From the IMG/VR virus record IMGVR_UViG_3300048583_000245, positions 1 to 38,989 of that record: 38,989 nucleotides of DNA; one strand, 5' to 3'. How positions within the stretch are numbered: the stretch's first letter is position 1; each line of letters opens with the position of its first letter. Positions 15,299 to 23,184 of the stretch are shown in pieces. The stretch is from a virus. The notes beneath the pieces were generated by a model that was not told where the DNA came from, ran no database searches, and was given only the letters and a program-made list of their open reading frames with translations. The translations under genes and the position numbers were made by a program.

Positions 15299-15319
15299 AA
15301 AAACCGGCGATCTTGCCGG
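15299..15319 (-). terminator. Intrinsic-terminator-like hairpin upstream of the capsid gene
   Basis: On the minus strand CCGGC-AAGATC-GCCGG is followed by TTTTT, ending 18 bases before the capsid ATG and just after the protease stop. It looks like a weak intrinsic terminator or attenuator. An alternative is a 5' stabilising hairpin for processed capsid mRNA. Confidence 0.5.
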
Positions 15320-15346
15320 CGGTGGTCTGCTTGTCGCGCAGCGCGC

Positions 15347-16117
15347 TCAGGCAGCAGTGGCGAGCGAAAGGCGCGAAAGGTTGCGCCGCCGCTCGGTTTC
15401 AACCGCAGCAACATCGCTGGCGGTGGTGGTCTGGTTTTCCTGTTCGGCATCGTCCGCCGGTTCCCGCGCCTCGATCGACGGGGCGTGGGCATAAACGGAA
15501 AGGTCAAAGCTGTTCTTCGTCCTGGCCGCATCTTCGGCCACCGCAGTCACCAGCCCGGCCGCCACGGCCTCGGCCCCGGTGTACCAGGTTTCGGCGGCCA
15601 TCGCGGCCAACCAGTCGGCGGCATCGCCCCCGGCCCGGCCCTGATAGGTTTCGGCCAGCATGCCGTCGATCTTGTTCAACAGATCGGCGGTGGCGGCAAA
15701 ATCATCGGCGTTGCCCATGGCAATCGTCCACGCCTTGTGGATCATCACCATCCCGGCCTGGGCGATAACGCTTTCCGGTGCAGCCGCCACCAGCAACGAC
15801 GCCGCCGACGCGGCATAGCCATCGACATGCACGACCACCTTGCCGGCACATTCGCGGATGGCCTGCGCCATCGCCACCCCGGCAAACACATCGCCGCCCG
15901 GACTGTTGATCCTGACCCGCACCGTGTCGTCCGCACCCGCCTGGCGCATCGCCCGGCAAAAGGCGTCGGCTGGAACACCGCCAAACCATGCCGCGTCAGC
16001 CTCGCTGGAAACGATCACGTCATAGACCTCGATCGTCATTTCACCGGCGTTGCGAATGACCGCCATCGGTGAACCCCGGCCCTTGTTCGCGGCCAGCAAT
16101 TGATACAGTTTGCGCAT
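15347..16117 (-). CDS. ClpP-type prohead protease
   Basis: A 256-residue protein beginning MRKLYQLLAANKGRGSPMAV; the start is set at 16117 because the 15 extra codons upstream have no family character. VRVRINSPGGDVFAGVAMAQ is the ClpP-like oxyanion strand, HVDGYAASAASLL carries the nucleophile Ser (about 104), and GMVMIHKAW the catalytic His (about 127). The C-terminal 50 residues are acidic and likely disordered, as in other S14 phage proteases. The enzyme cleaves the delta domain of the capsid protein and itself during head maturation. Its gene directly precedes the capsid gene. No fused scaffold domain beyond the tail is seen. Confidence 0.93.
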   Translation of the reverse strand: MRKLYQLLAANKGRGSPMAVIRNAGEMTIEVYDVIVSSEADAAWFGGVPADAFCRAMRQAGADDTVRVRINSPGGDVFAGVAMAQAIRECAGKVVVHVDGYAASAASLLVAAAPESVIAQAGMVMIHKAWTIAMGNADDFAATADLLNKIDGMLAETYQGRAGGDAADWLAAMAAETWYTGAEAVAAGLVTAVAEDAARTKNSFDLSVYAHAPSIEAREPADDAEQENQTTTASDVAAVETERRRNLSRLSLATAA

Positions 16118-16127
16118 CGTTTTCCCC

Positions 16128-16589
16128 TCAGGCTGCCAACAGCCAGAATTCATCCTCGGCAATTGCTGCCGCGTACCTGTGGAACACCACCGCCTCGCCG
16201 CCAGCGCGCCCCGCTGCCGCGCATTCCCCGCCGCTGCGCGTCACAGTGCCACCGCGCCCGCGCACCACGCTGTTGCCCGCCGCTGCGCCGCCAACCTCGA
16301 TCGCCGTCCGAACCGATGCGGCGGCCACGACTGTCGCCGCGCCGGCCGCCGTGCCGCCCGATTCCACAAAATGCCGCCGCGGTTCCGGCTTCTTGAACCA
16401 CCGCGCCGAAAACCCGCCGCCCGCCACCACCGGCGGCTCGATAGTTGCCAGCCCCGCCGCGCCAACCACCGCCGCCGCACCCGCCGCGCTGCCGCCGCTG
16501 GTGACGTAAAACCCGCCGCCGGTGCCGCTGCCTTCGCCGCCGGTCCAGCCGCCGTCCCAACCGCCAGCCCAGCCGCCGGTCCAGGTCAT
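16128..16589 (-). CDS. Gly/Ala-rich hypothetical structural protein
   Basis: A 153-residue protein opening MTWTGGWAGGWDGGWTGGEG, a run of tryptophan-glycine repeats. Imperfect repeats of the form SGGSAAGAAAVVGAA, SGGTAAGAATVVAAA and VGGAAAGNSVV follow. The repeats suggest a beta-solenoid or fibrous structure, similar in style to the first half of the adjacent 160-residue protein (SGGAANGIAAVDGG). The C-terminus is less repetitive. It belongs to a four-gene block between portal and protease, an uncommon place for extra structural genes. No enzyme motif is seen. Frame support: the low-complexity sequence could mislead, but spacing (4 bp from its neighbour, 10 bp to the protease) fits a real gene. 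Confidence 0.55.
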   Translation of the reverse strand: MTWTGGWAGGWDGGWTGGEGSGTGGGFYVTSGGSAAGAAAVVGAAGLATIEPPVVAGGGFSARWFKKPEPRRHFVESGGTAAGAATVVAAASVRTAIEVGGAAAGNSVVRGRGGTVTRSGGECAAAGRAGGEAVVFHRYAAAIAEDEFWLLAA

Positions 16590-16592
16590 CGC

Positions 16593-17075
16593 CTAATCCC
16601 CGTCGCGGGTCGTCATCGTGCGGGTGCCGGCGCTGATGGTGCCGGCGATCCGCGTCTTGCTGCCGTCCGCGCTGCGAAACGCGATGCTGCCGCCGTCCAG
16701 CCCGGTGGCGTTGCCGGCGATGTGCGCCAGCTGCAGCCGGAACAGCTTGCGCGCCGTCCAGCCGGGTTCGAACTCCACGTCCAACAGCGCGCTTTCAATT
16801 TCCGATTGCGAAACCGCGTTGACCTTGACCGCCGCCACCGCGCGCACGAACTGCTTGGTCAATCCGCCGTCGACCGCCGCGATTCCGTTGGCCGCGCCGC
16901 CGCTGGCAAACAGCACCGTCGTCAGGCCGCCGATCACCGCCGCGCTGGCCGTGACGGCACCGCCACCGCGCACCAGAACCTTTGCCGAACCGCTGGCGGC
17001 CGCCGCCGAAACCACAATCGCCGCCGTGCTGGCCGGGCCCGCCCACAACAGATTCCACAGCGACGCCAAAGGCAT
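16593..17075 (-). CDS. Hypothetical structural protein with repeat domain and tail-type C-terminus
   Basis: A 160-residue protein. The N-terminal half (TAAIVVSAAAASGSAKVLVR, VTASAAVIGGLTTVLFASGG) is an Ala/Gly/Val repeat like the neighbouring gene. The C-terminal half (AVSQSEIESALLDVEFEPGW, FRLQLAHIAGNATGLDGG, ADGSKTRIAGTISAGTRTM) resembles a domain recurring at the end of phage structural proteins: 'aaevLrL..A..aGkasG....v.fr.adg..Ri.at.d..GnRt.v..Dg'. This suggests a virion appendage subunit. The start at 17075 overlaps the stop of the upstream gene by one base. The repeat-plus-module organisation may reflect domain shuffling. Function unknown. Confidence 0.65.
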   Translation of the reverse strand: MPLASLWNLLWAGPASTAAIVVSAAAASGSAKVLVRGGGAVTASAAVIGGLTTVLFASGGAANGIAAVDGGLTKQFVRAVAAVKVNAVSQSEIESALLDVEFEPGWTARKLFRLQLAHIAGNATGLDGGSIAFRSADGSKTRIAGTISAGTRTMTTRDGD

Positions 17076-17695
17076 CAGTCAGGCTCGACCGCGAAGTGCA
17101 TCAGAAACGCAAAGCTGCCCACGGTGCCGGTGGTCGGCTGCTTGATCGCCACCGCTTCACCGGGGCGCAGGGCATATGGCCGGCTGAATGGGTGCGGCAG
17201 CGCCAGATAGTTGGTCTGGTCGACAAGCTGCTGAATGTTGGTTGCCGCCGCCGTGTGTTCGTCACTGGACAGCACAAATGGCCGGATGATCTGCGCATCG
17301 CTCAGGCCCGCTGTCACGGTATGGCCCGCCGTGACCGCCGCCAGCGCCGGGTCGGCACTGTTGAAGGCAAAGGGGGTCAACGCGGTCTGTGTCGGGGTGC
17401 CGGTGACGCGCCGCAGATCGAACCGCAGCGCAACGCCGGCGATCGCCGCCACCGAAAGGTTGATGACATACAGGCCCAGCAGCCAGAGGGTCTGGGCGCT
17501 GGCCGCGTTGTTGCCGAGGTAGAGGTGATATTTGTTGGTGTTGACCGCCGAGGCGTCGTTGATCACGCCATAGGTCGGCAGGCCGTCGAAAAACACGCCC
17601 TGCGAATGCAGCAGATCGGCCCCGGCGGTGTACGACCGCATGGCCAGCTTGTCGCCGGTCGAATCGGGCGGAACCGCGGTGAATGTCCGGGTCAT
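17075..17695 (-). CDS. Hypothetical structural protein, 206 residues
   Basis: A soluble, beta-rich protein (MTRTFTAVPPDSTGDKLAMR, TNKYHLYLGNNAASAQTLWL, GVALRFDLRRVTGTPTQTAL, VGSFAFLMHFAVEPD). There are no membrane segments beyond a moderately hydrophobic LLGLYVINLSVAAIAGVAL stretch that reads as buried strands. The alternation and length suggest a jelly-roll-like capsid or fibre accessory domain. It is preceded by the 137-residue gene (4-bp gap) and followed by the repeat protein (1-base overlap), so the block is co-translated. It is present between portal and protease, where HK97 itself has nothing. No homologous family is recognised with confidence. Confidence 0.6.
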   Translation of the reverse strand: MTRTFTAVPPDSTGDKLAMRSYTAGADLLHSQGVFFDGLPTYGVINDASAVNTNKYHLYLGNNAASAQTLWLLGLYVINLSVAAIAGVALRFDLRRVTGTPTQTALTPFAFNSADPALAAVTAGHTVTAGLSDAQIIRPFVLSSDEHTAAATNIQQLVDQTNYLALPHPFSRPYALRPGEAVAIKQPTTGTVGSFAFLMHFAVEPD

Positions 17696-17699
17696 CGCC

Positions 17700-18113
17700 T
17701 CAATCCTCGGTCACGGTGATGGTGCCGGCCAGGCTGCGCGGCGTGGCGTTCTGCGTCACCGTCACCGGATCGGTCAGGGCGCCCTTGTAGAAAATCTGGC
17801 TGGCGCCGCTGGCGTTGCGGCCATAGCTGAAATGCGTCAGCACCTGGGTGATGACTTCGCTGCATTCCGGAAATTCGAAGGCGGGGACGTTGGACATCGT
17901 GCTGCCGGTGCGCGAAAACCCGGTGCCAGACCGGCTGACCGCAACCCGAGCATAGCCGGCGTAATTGGCCTCATTGGTGGTCTGGTCGCCCGCTTCGCCG
18001 GGGTCGGCGGTGTGATACGCCACGTACATCGTGGCATCCCCGGCCCACGGCGGGGCGGTGCCGAGGAAGATATAATCCAGCAGCTGCTGTTCCAGCGCGT
18101 TCGATTTGCTCAT
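17700..18113 (-). CDS. Phage fibre/decoration-like protein
   Basis: A 137-residue protein. MSKSNALEQQLLDYIFLGTA, MYVAYHTADPGEAGDQTTNE, ANYAGYARVAVSR and ASQIFYKGALTDPVTVTQNA are together characteristic of a small structural family in siphophages. In that family 'lYvaLhtadPgdaG.q.t.E..Y.gYaRv.v.R.....' is diagnostic, and the protein is often annotated as tail fibre protein or hypothetical virion protein. The ATG at 18113 overlaps the portal stop (ATGA). By family it should be a virion protein. Whether it is on the head or tail cannot be told, but the location beside portal argues for the head or neck. Confidence 0.75.
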   Translation of the reverse strand: MSKSNALEQQLLDYIFLGTAPPWAGDATMYVAYHTADPGEAGDQTTNEANYAGYARVAVSRSGTGFSRTGSTMSNVPAFEFPECSEVITQVLTHFSYGRNASGASQIFYKGALTDPVTVTQNATPRSLAGTITVTED

Positions 18114-19630
18114 TCGCTGATTTCCTCGATGGCGATGATCATTCCGGTTTTTTCGTCGCGCACCGGCACCTTGATGCGTGGCCGCGCGCGTTCGGCGGCA
18201 ACTGCGGCGGCAACGGCGGCGGCGGTGTCGCCCTGGCCTTCAATGCGCGCTGCCAGCGCCGCCAGCTCCAACCGCGCCGCGGCCAGATCGGCGCGGGCCT
18301 GTGGGTCAACCGGCTCGGCAGGCGTGGCGGGTTTGGCTGGTGCCGCGCCCGCCATCAACGGCTCCATCGTGTCGCCGCCGGGTTTCTTCTTCAATTTCAG
18401 GTAACGCCGCACCTCGTCCTGGTTCATGAACGGCCGTTCCCCGGCACGGCCCAGCGCGATGCGGAATGCTTCAAACAGCGACTTGGTGTCGGCGCGCTCC
18501 AACTCGGTGGTGTCGAAAGCCAGAAACTTGTTGCCGCCGCGATAGACCTTGCGGTTGAACTCGGTTTCGATGCGGTTCAGGTAGTTGCGCAGGGTGTAGC
18601 GCACGAACCCGACGCCCATCGCCTCGACCCCGCTGCCCCAGCTGGTGGTCTTTTCGTTGTGGCCAATCATGAATGGCGGCACCAGATAGGCCCGGGCGAT
18701 TTCCTCGACCTGGAACTGGCGGATGGCCAGCAGCTCGACATCTTCCAGCGGCATGGTGATCGACTGAAATTCGATGCCGCCGGTCAACAGCATCGGCCGG
18801 CGCGATTTATTGACCCCGGAATGATAGGCGTCGATCTGCTCGCGCATCTGCGTCATCTGTTCGGGCGTCATGTCGCCCTTCAACACATAATCCGGCCGCG
18901 CCCCCTGGCTAAAGAACCGCGCCGCATATTCCTGCGTCGCCAGCGCCACCGATGCCGCCATCCTCAGGAATGATCGCAGCGGTGACATCGACCGCAGCCC
19001 ATCAAAGCCGACGCCCGCGACGTGGATGATGTCGTCCTGGTCGTAAACCCGCTGGCCAACCATGTCGCGGCCATCGTCCCACTGGTAACTGATCCGGTAC
19101 AGCAACCGGCGGCCATCGTTCGATGCGGCCACCTCGACCGCCAGCGGGTGCACCGGGCGGAATCCGATGATCCGTGACCCGCGCCGTTCGATGACCAGAA
19201 ACCCGTCGCCGTGCATAAGCATCGACATGACCAGATATTCCCAGCCGATGGCGGCCGACCAGCGCGGGTTGAATTCCTCGTTCAGCACCCACCAGATCGG
19301 TTCATCGTGCAGCTGGTCCTGCTCTCCGTCCTTCTGGCGTTCGTAAACGTGCATCGGCAGGGCCGAAATGCAGCCGGAAATAAGCGAGGTGCAGGCGTGA
19401 ACGGCGGTGATAGATGCCGCGTTTGCGGTGCTGACCGCCGCCAGCCCGCCTTCCATGCCGTGCGACCCGGTAAAGGCCGACCAAATATCGCCGCTGCTGC
19501 TGCTGATGCCGGAAAGTGGCACCGCGTTCTGGACCTGCGGCAGTTGCCGCCCGCCGGCAAACACGCCGCCGACGCGCTCCACGATCGTCTGAAAGATCGA
19601 TCGCTTGTCAGTGTTGACCACATCGGCCAT
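18110..19630 (-). CDS. Portal protein (HK97 family)
   Basis: A 506-residue protein. ITAVHACTSLISGCISALPM and LHDEPIWWVLNEEFNPRWSA open the portal core. DDIIHVAGVGFDGLRSMSPL then LRSFLRMAASVALATQEYAA is the diagnostic 'G..G.SPL' region. VELLAIRQFQVEEIARAYLV then PPFMIGHNEKTTSWGSG is the conserved crown/stem block. The C-terminus is Ala/Arg-rich (ARADLAAARLELAALAAR) and likely helical. The dodecameric ring occupies one capsid vertex and passes DNA during packaging and ejection. It lies 18 bp after the large terminase stop. The length is slightly above typical, due to the extended C-terminal helix. Confidence 0.95.
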   Translation of the reverse strand: MADVVNTDKRSIFQTIVERVGGVFAGGRQLPQVQNAVPLSGISSSSGDIWSAFTGSHGMEGGLAAVSTANAASITAVHACTSLISGCISALPMHVYERQKDGEQDQLHDEPIWWVLNEEFNPRWSAAIGWEYLVMSMLMHGDGFLVIERRGSRIIGFRPVHPLAVEVAASNDGRRLLYRISYQWDDGRDMVGQRVYDQDDIIHVAGVGFDGLRSMSPLRSFLRMAASVALATQEYAARFFSQGARPDYVLKGDMTPEQMTQMREQIDAYHSGVNKSRRPMLLTGGIEFQSITMPLEDVELLAIRQFQVEEIARAYLVPPFMIGHNEKTTSWGSGVEAMGVGFVRYTLRNYLNRIETEFNRKVYRGGNKFLAFDTTELERADTKSLFEAFRIALGRAGERPFMNQDEVRRYLKLKKKPGGDTMEPLMAGAAPAKPATPAEPVDPQARADLAAARLELAALAARIEGQGDTAAAVAAAVAAERARPRIKVPVRDEKTGMIIAIEEISE

Positions 19631-19648
19631 TCGGTTCCCCTTCCGGCC

Positions 19649-21463
19649 CTAAAGCAGCACGATGCCGGCAGGCTTTTGCGGCGCCACAGTCATCGCCGCC
19701 GCCCCTGCTGCCATCGTGATGGTGATCAAACCGTCGATCCGGCCCCGGCTGCGCGCTTTGTCGAACGCCCGGTTGCCCATGGCGTCGGTGATCGGCGCGG
19801 CGTTGGATGCGCAGGCGGTGTTGATCGGGTTGCTGTCGATCGTGATCGTGCCCTGGCGAAGCCTGTCTTCCAGCGCCTCGACGCTGATCGGCATCGAAAG
19901 CTGTTTCTCGGCAAAGCCCATTTTCAGGCCCTGGGCGTGCGGCACCAGCTTCAACCCGCGCCCCGCCTTGGTCTTCGGCCCTTCGTACTTCCAAACTTCA
20001 AAGCCGATGCGCCCGCAGGCCTCGATCAGCTGGAACATCTTCGCCACGTCATAGGCCAGGAACTCGACCATCTGGTCCCCGGCCAGCTGCTGGATGAACG
20101 CGGCGATGAATTCCTTGTCGATGCTGGCGCCTTCCACCACGAACAAATGCCCCTGGTCGCGCCACACGTCGTACGGCATCTGGTCCTTGCGCGCCCGCAC
20201 GGTCAGGTTGGCGCTGCACGTCCAGTACCAGGTCTTCACGCTCAGGTGCGTCGCCGCCGGGTCGTCCTCGGTCGGTGCCGGCGTCAACCACCCCGCTGAC
20301 AGCGCGGTCAGATCATGCTTGTCCGAAAGATCCAGCGTCAGGAAACACGGCAGGTTGACCATCGCCGCCGGGTCGACCGGGCCAAGCGCTGCCTCCCACC
20401 ACGTCGGATCATCCAGCCAGAAATCAACCGCCCCGGTCGGGATCCCGAAATACAGCCGCTTGACCCGGTTCGCCTCGCTGGGGTTGACCCGGGCCTTAAC
20501 CACCTCGCGGCGGACATTCTCGATCGGGAAGGTGACGTTCAACGCCGGCAGCGACTTTCGCCACACGCCTTCATTGTCGAACACCGTTTCCCGGTCCACC
20601 ACATCGACGCGGCAGATGTAGACGAACAGCGAATCGTTGTAATCCCGCCCGGTCACCACCCGCTGGGCGCGTTCCGAATAGAAAGTCCCCGTCCCCTGCG
20701 TCTGCGCCGGCGTGTTCGTGGTCGCCAGCAGCAGCCCGCCGGCGGCATTCTTGGCTAGCGCCGCCTGCCAGATGTCGATCAACGCCGTGCTGGTCAGCTC
20801 GTGGACTTCATCGACCTGCACCATCACCGGGCGCGGGCCCGACACCTTGGTCGCGTTGCCCGATTCGGTGCGGAAGACGCTGCCCGATGCGCTGTGTTCG
20901 ATCTTGTGGGCGTTGTCCCCCTGCCCCGAAACCTTGAACTTGCCCTCGGTCTCCAGCGAAACGCCTTCATCCTCGCCGGGGATCGTGCCGCGCACCATCG
21001 CGGCGGCATCGGCCATCGTCACCATCGCGGTGGCGTCGCGCGGGCCGGTGACGACCACCTGCGCGCGCTTGTACCCCATGCCCCCCATCACCAACAGCGC
21101 GGTCGCCGCCAGCCAGGGGGATTTGCCCTGCCCCTTGCCGGTTTCGACATAGGCTTCATCAAACCGCCGGCGGACGTTGCCTTCCGGGTCGCGCTTGAAC
21201 CAGCCAAACACGCTGCCGGTGACGAACAGCATCCAATCGAGAAGGTGGAACGGGTCACCGGCGCGCGGCCCATCGGTAATCGTGAAATACGCCGGATAGG
21301 CGTCGATAATCCGTTCGGCCTCCTCAACCTTCCAGATCAGGCCGCGTTCATGCCCGTGCTGCAAATCCGCCAGGTGGCGGCTGGCGGCGGCAATCTCCAA
21401 TTCGCCGGCCACCACCGCCCCCGAAACGATTGTCCGCGCAAACGCCGTCGTCCTGTCGTGCAT
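19649..21463 (-). CDS. terL: Terminase large subunit
   Basis: A 604-residue protein starting at ATG 21463, which overlaps the small terminase stop by one base (TAATG). The Walker A-like motif TGKGQGKS is at about 108-115 and Walker B VMVQVDE at 213-219, with ATTNT as coupling motif near 247-251. The nuclease domain begins with TLDLSDKHDLTAL (Asp about 378). The YmfN/HK97-type pattern (HLLDWMLFVTGSVFGWF..., RPVMVQVDEVHEL, GVDFWLDD) places it in the terminase_1 family. It packages DNA into proheads through the portal and cuts the concatemer. The companion HNH gene upstream suggests a cos-type strategy like HK97, but that is inference. Confidence 0.95.
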   Translation of the reverse strand: MHDRTTAFARTIVSGAVVAGELEIAAASRHLADLQHGHERGLIWKVEEAERIIDAYPAYFTITDGPRAGDPFHLLDWMLFVTGSVFGWFKRDPEGNVRRRFDEAYVETGKGQGKSPWLAATALLVMGGMGYKRAQVVVTGPRDATAMVTMADAAAMVRGTIPGEDEGVSLETEGKFKVSGQGDNAHKIEHSASGSVFRTESGNATKVSGPRPVMVQVDEVHELTSTALIDIWQAALAKNAAGGLLLATTNTPAQTQGTGTFYSERAQRVVTGRDYNDSLFVYICRVDVVDRETVFDNEGVWRKSLPALNVTFPIENVRREVVKARVNPSEANRVKRLYFGIPTGAVDFWLDDPTWWEAALGPVDPAAMVNLPCFLTLDLSDKHDLTALSAGWLTPAPTEDDPAATHLSVKTWYWTCSANLTVRARKDQMPYDVWRDQGHLFVVEGASIDKEFIAAFIQQLAGDQMVEFLAYDVAKMFQLIEACGRIGFEVWKYEGPKTKAGRGLKLVPHAQGLKMGFAEKQLSMPISVEALEDRLRQGTITIDSNPINTACASNAAPITDAMGNRAFDKARSRGRIDGLITITMAAGAAAMTVAPQKPAGIVLL

Positions 21464-21885
21464 TACAGATCGAAGCCGCCAGCCGCGCCACCACCACGCT
21501 TTGTCACCACCTTGCCCCCGGTCGCCCGCTTGCGCGGTGAAAGCGTCAATTCGGATTCCAGCGCGGTGCAGATTTCGGCCTGCTTGTTCATGATCGACAG
21601 CGCCGGGTGCTGCATCAGCGCCTTGGTCTTCGGCGCCTCGATGACGCTGCCGTCCTTCGCCACCCGCCGCGCCGCTTCCTCGTAAATCGCCCGGGCCATC
21701 ACCAGCCGCGAAATCGCATGGCCGTTGACATCGGCCAGCTTGTTCTGCGCGCGCAGCTCGGCAACGATCTCCGCCCAATCCGCCCGCGCCGACGCGGCAT
21801 TCACCGGATCGGTGAACAGCTCATCCCAGTCGGGCTCATCCAGGCCAGCGGCCTCGGGGCAGTTCTTCATCGCTGCCCCTTTCAA
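21463..21885 (-). CDS. terS: Terminase small subunit (P27-like)
   Basis: A 140-residue protein. ADWAEIVAELRAQNKLADVN, GHAISRLVMARAIYEEAARR and ALSIMNKQAEICTALESELT then LSPRKRATGG follow the P27-family pattern: 'W..i...L...g.l...d...l..y...y..a', then 'np...i......i..l...l.LtP..R'. It binds packaging-initiation DNA and loads the large subunit. The start at 21885 is favoured by the ATGA overlap with the HNH gene; a second ATG lies five codons in. The Gly-rich basic C-terminus is usual. It is the standard partner directly before the large terminase. Confidence 0.85.
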   Translation of the reverse strand: MKGAAMKNCPEAAGLDEPDWDELFTDPVNAASARADWAEIVAELRAQNKLADVNGHAISRLVMARAIYEEAARRVAKDGSVIEAPKTKALMQHPALSIMNKQAEICTALESELTLSPRKRATGGKVVTKRGGGAAGGFDL

Positions 21886-22739
21886 ATCTTAACCCTGTTC
21901 CACGGGTGGTTCGGGTCCATCGGCCTGCCGTCGCCGGCGGCGCCAGGTGGTTTTTCCGGCCGGTTGCGCTGGGCGCCCCTCGCGTCGTGGCAGGGTTTGC
22001 ACAGGCTCCGGTGGTTCTTCGGGTCGCCCCACAGCTTGCCGTCGAATTCGTTCGCCGCGTTCCGGAACGGCTTGATGTGGTCCAGCACCGTCGCCGGCAC
22101 CTTCACCCGGCGTTCTTCCCAACAGAATCGGCACCACGGTTCGCGGTTCAGCTGCTGGTCGCGCAGCACGGCGTGGCTGCGGCCGTCGCTGCCCTTGCCG
22201 TATCCGCGCTTCGTGGCACTCTCCCGCGGCCCGCTGGCGGCCACTGACGGCCGGGGCGTGGCCACCGGTGCCATCATCCCGGCCGCCGCGTCCTGCGCCT
22301 CCGAATACCATCGGTGCACCCATTTCGTTGCCACGCCCTCGGCCACAGCGGAAACCAGCGCCGCCTGCTTGCCCGGATCGATCAACAAAACCTTGGCACC
22401 CAGCACGCGGGACCAGAAATCGCGCTGCCACTGCATCGGCGACGGGCTGATCAGCCAGGCGCCGGTGACGTCGCCGGGCTTTGCCAGCGCCTCCAGCGCC
22501 TCGTTGCGCCGGCCAAGGGCGGCCACCACCCACTGCGCATCGGCGTGCGCCGAATGCTGGCCCGAAATTTCGGTGATGATCGACGCCAGGTCGATGATCA
22601 CCTCTCCCGGGGCAAGGTTGCGCCGAGCATGGTCAAGCGCGCCGTTGCCCGGCGGCCCGACGATCACCGTCACCGGCACCACCGGGCGCGGCAGCCATTC
22701 CGGATAGGCCGCGTTTGGGTGGTTCTGCGGCCCGGTCAC
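21882..22739 (-). CDS. HNH endonuclease fused to a degenerate P-loop-like domain
   Basis: A 285-residue protein from GTG 22739, whose GTGA overlaps the stop of the preceding 33-residue gene. The N-terminal 150 residues resemble P-loop kinases (VTVIVGPPGNGALDHARRNL, EVIIDLASIITEISGQHSAH, GAWLISPSPMQWQRDFWS). The Walker A is GPPGNGALDH, lacking the GK[ST] needed for ATP binding. The C-terminal HNH domain has CRFCWEERRVKVPATVLDHI, then NHRSLCKPCHDARG. HNH proteins encoded next to terminase (as HK97 gp74) help cos cleavage and packaging, so this is the likely role. The fusion and missing lysine are unusual. It is coupled to small terminase by ATGA. Confidence 0.8.
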   Translation of the reverse strand: MTGPQNHPNAAYPEWLPRPVVPVTVIVGPPGNGALDHARRNLAPGEVIIDLASIITEISGQHSAHADAQWVVAALGRRNEALEALAKPGDVTGAWLISPSPMQWQRDFWSRVLGAKVLLIDPGKQAALVSAVAEGVATKWVHRWYSEAQDAAAGMMAPVATPRPSVAASGPRESATKRGYGKGSDGRSHAVLRDQQLNREPWCRFCWEERRVKVPATVLDHIKPFRNAANEFDGKLWGDPKNHRSLCKPCHDARGAQRNRPEKPPGAAGDGRPMDPNHPWNRVKI

Positions 22740-22837
22740 AACAGCGACAGCCGCAAATTCAAGCCCACAGAAAGCACTGCCGCGACACCCAGCACCAGCC
22801 ACATCAGATGTTCGAACCAGCCGGGCTTACCAGTCAT
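22736..22837 (-). CDS. 33-residue membrane peptide
   Basis: It reads MTGKPGWFEHLMWLVLGVAA, then VLSVGLNLRLSLL, with one hydrophobic helix over residues 11-30 and a short polar N-terminus. Its ATG overlaps the stop of the previous gene by 11 bases, and its TGA overlaps the GTG of the HNH gene, so translational coupling is likely. It could be a small holin-like or regulatory membrane peptide, or only a coupling leader. No family is recognised; its shortness keeps confidence moderate. Confidence 0.45.
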   Translation of the reverse strand: MTGKPGWFEHLMWLVLGVAAVLSVGLNLRLSLL

Positions 22838-23009
22838 CGGGCTTGCCCCGCGCGTCGCGCTCAAGCTCGGCCTGGAACCGCGCCGCCTCGGCCTCGTCGG
22901 CCTCGATCAGGAATTCGTCCAAATCGTTCGCCGGCGGCTCCGGCGGCTTCGGTTCTTTCGGTAGGGGCGTGGCCATGTGCAGCCCTCCCCACCCGAAAGG
23001 ATCAGTCAT
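22827..23009 (-). CDS. Small acidic hypothetical protein
   Basis: A 60-residue protein, MTDPFGWGGLHMATPLPKEP, with a proline-rich stretch (PKEPKPPEPPANDLDEF), then an acidic helix (LIEADEAEAARFQAELERDA). The start at 23009 overlaps the upstream stop by eight bases. A second ATG at residue 12 is an alternative. The helix and charge suggest a small adaptor; no motif identifies it. It lies in a run of four short coupled genes at the start of the late operon, before the HNH and terminase genes. Such genes in related phages are variable and mostly unstudied. Confidence 0.6.
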   Translation of the reverse strand: MTDPFGWGGLHMATPLPKEPKPPEPPANDLDEFLIEADEAEAARFQAELERDARGKPDDW

Positions 23010-23184
23010 CGATGACCAGGGCGGTCAGGGCGTCCGCCGCCTTGTCGAAATCGCAATCCGCCAGAATCACGCCGGGCGGCGGCACCAGTTCGAACCGCAA
23101 CCGGGATCCGGTGAACGTCGCCGACCGCCACGGGTTGCATTCGATGACCTTGACCTGCCAGCCCTTGGAATGATCGACCGCCAT
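23002..23184 (-). CDS. Small hypothetical protein
   Basis: A 60-residue protein, AVDHSKGWQVKVIECNPWRS, ATFTGSRLRFELVPPPGVIL, then ADCDFDKAADALTALVIDD. The start is ATG 23184, overlapping the upstream TGA by one base (TGATG). The sequence alternates strands and ends with a helix, suggesting a compact alpha/beta fold. One Cys in each half gives no clear metal site. It is part of the coupled small-gene run at the head of the late transcript. Function unknown. Confidence 0.6.
   Translation of the reverse strand: MAVDHSKGWQVKVIECNPWRSATFTGSRLRFELVPPPGVILADCDFDKAADALTALVIDD

Noticed and set aside
13949-16072. A 707-codon open frame on the plus strand across the capsid and protease genes
   Set aside because: It is antisense to two well-recognised genes. 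Its sequence is Arg/His/Gly-rich without family character, as expected from the complement of high-G+C genes.
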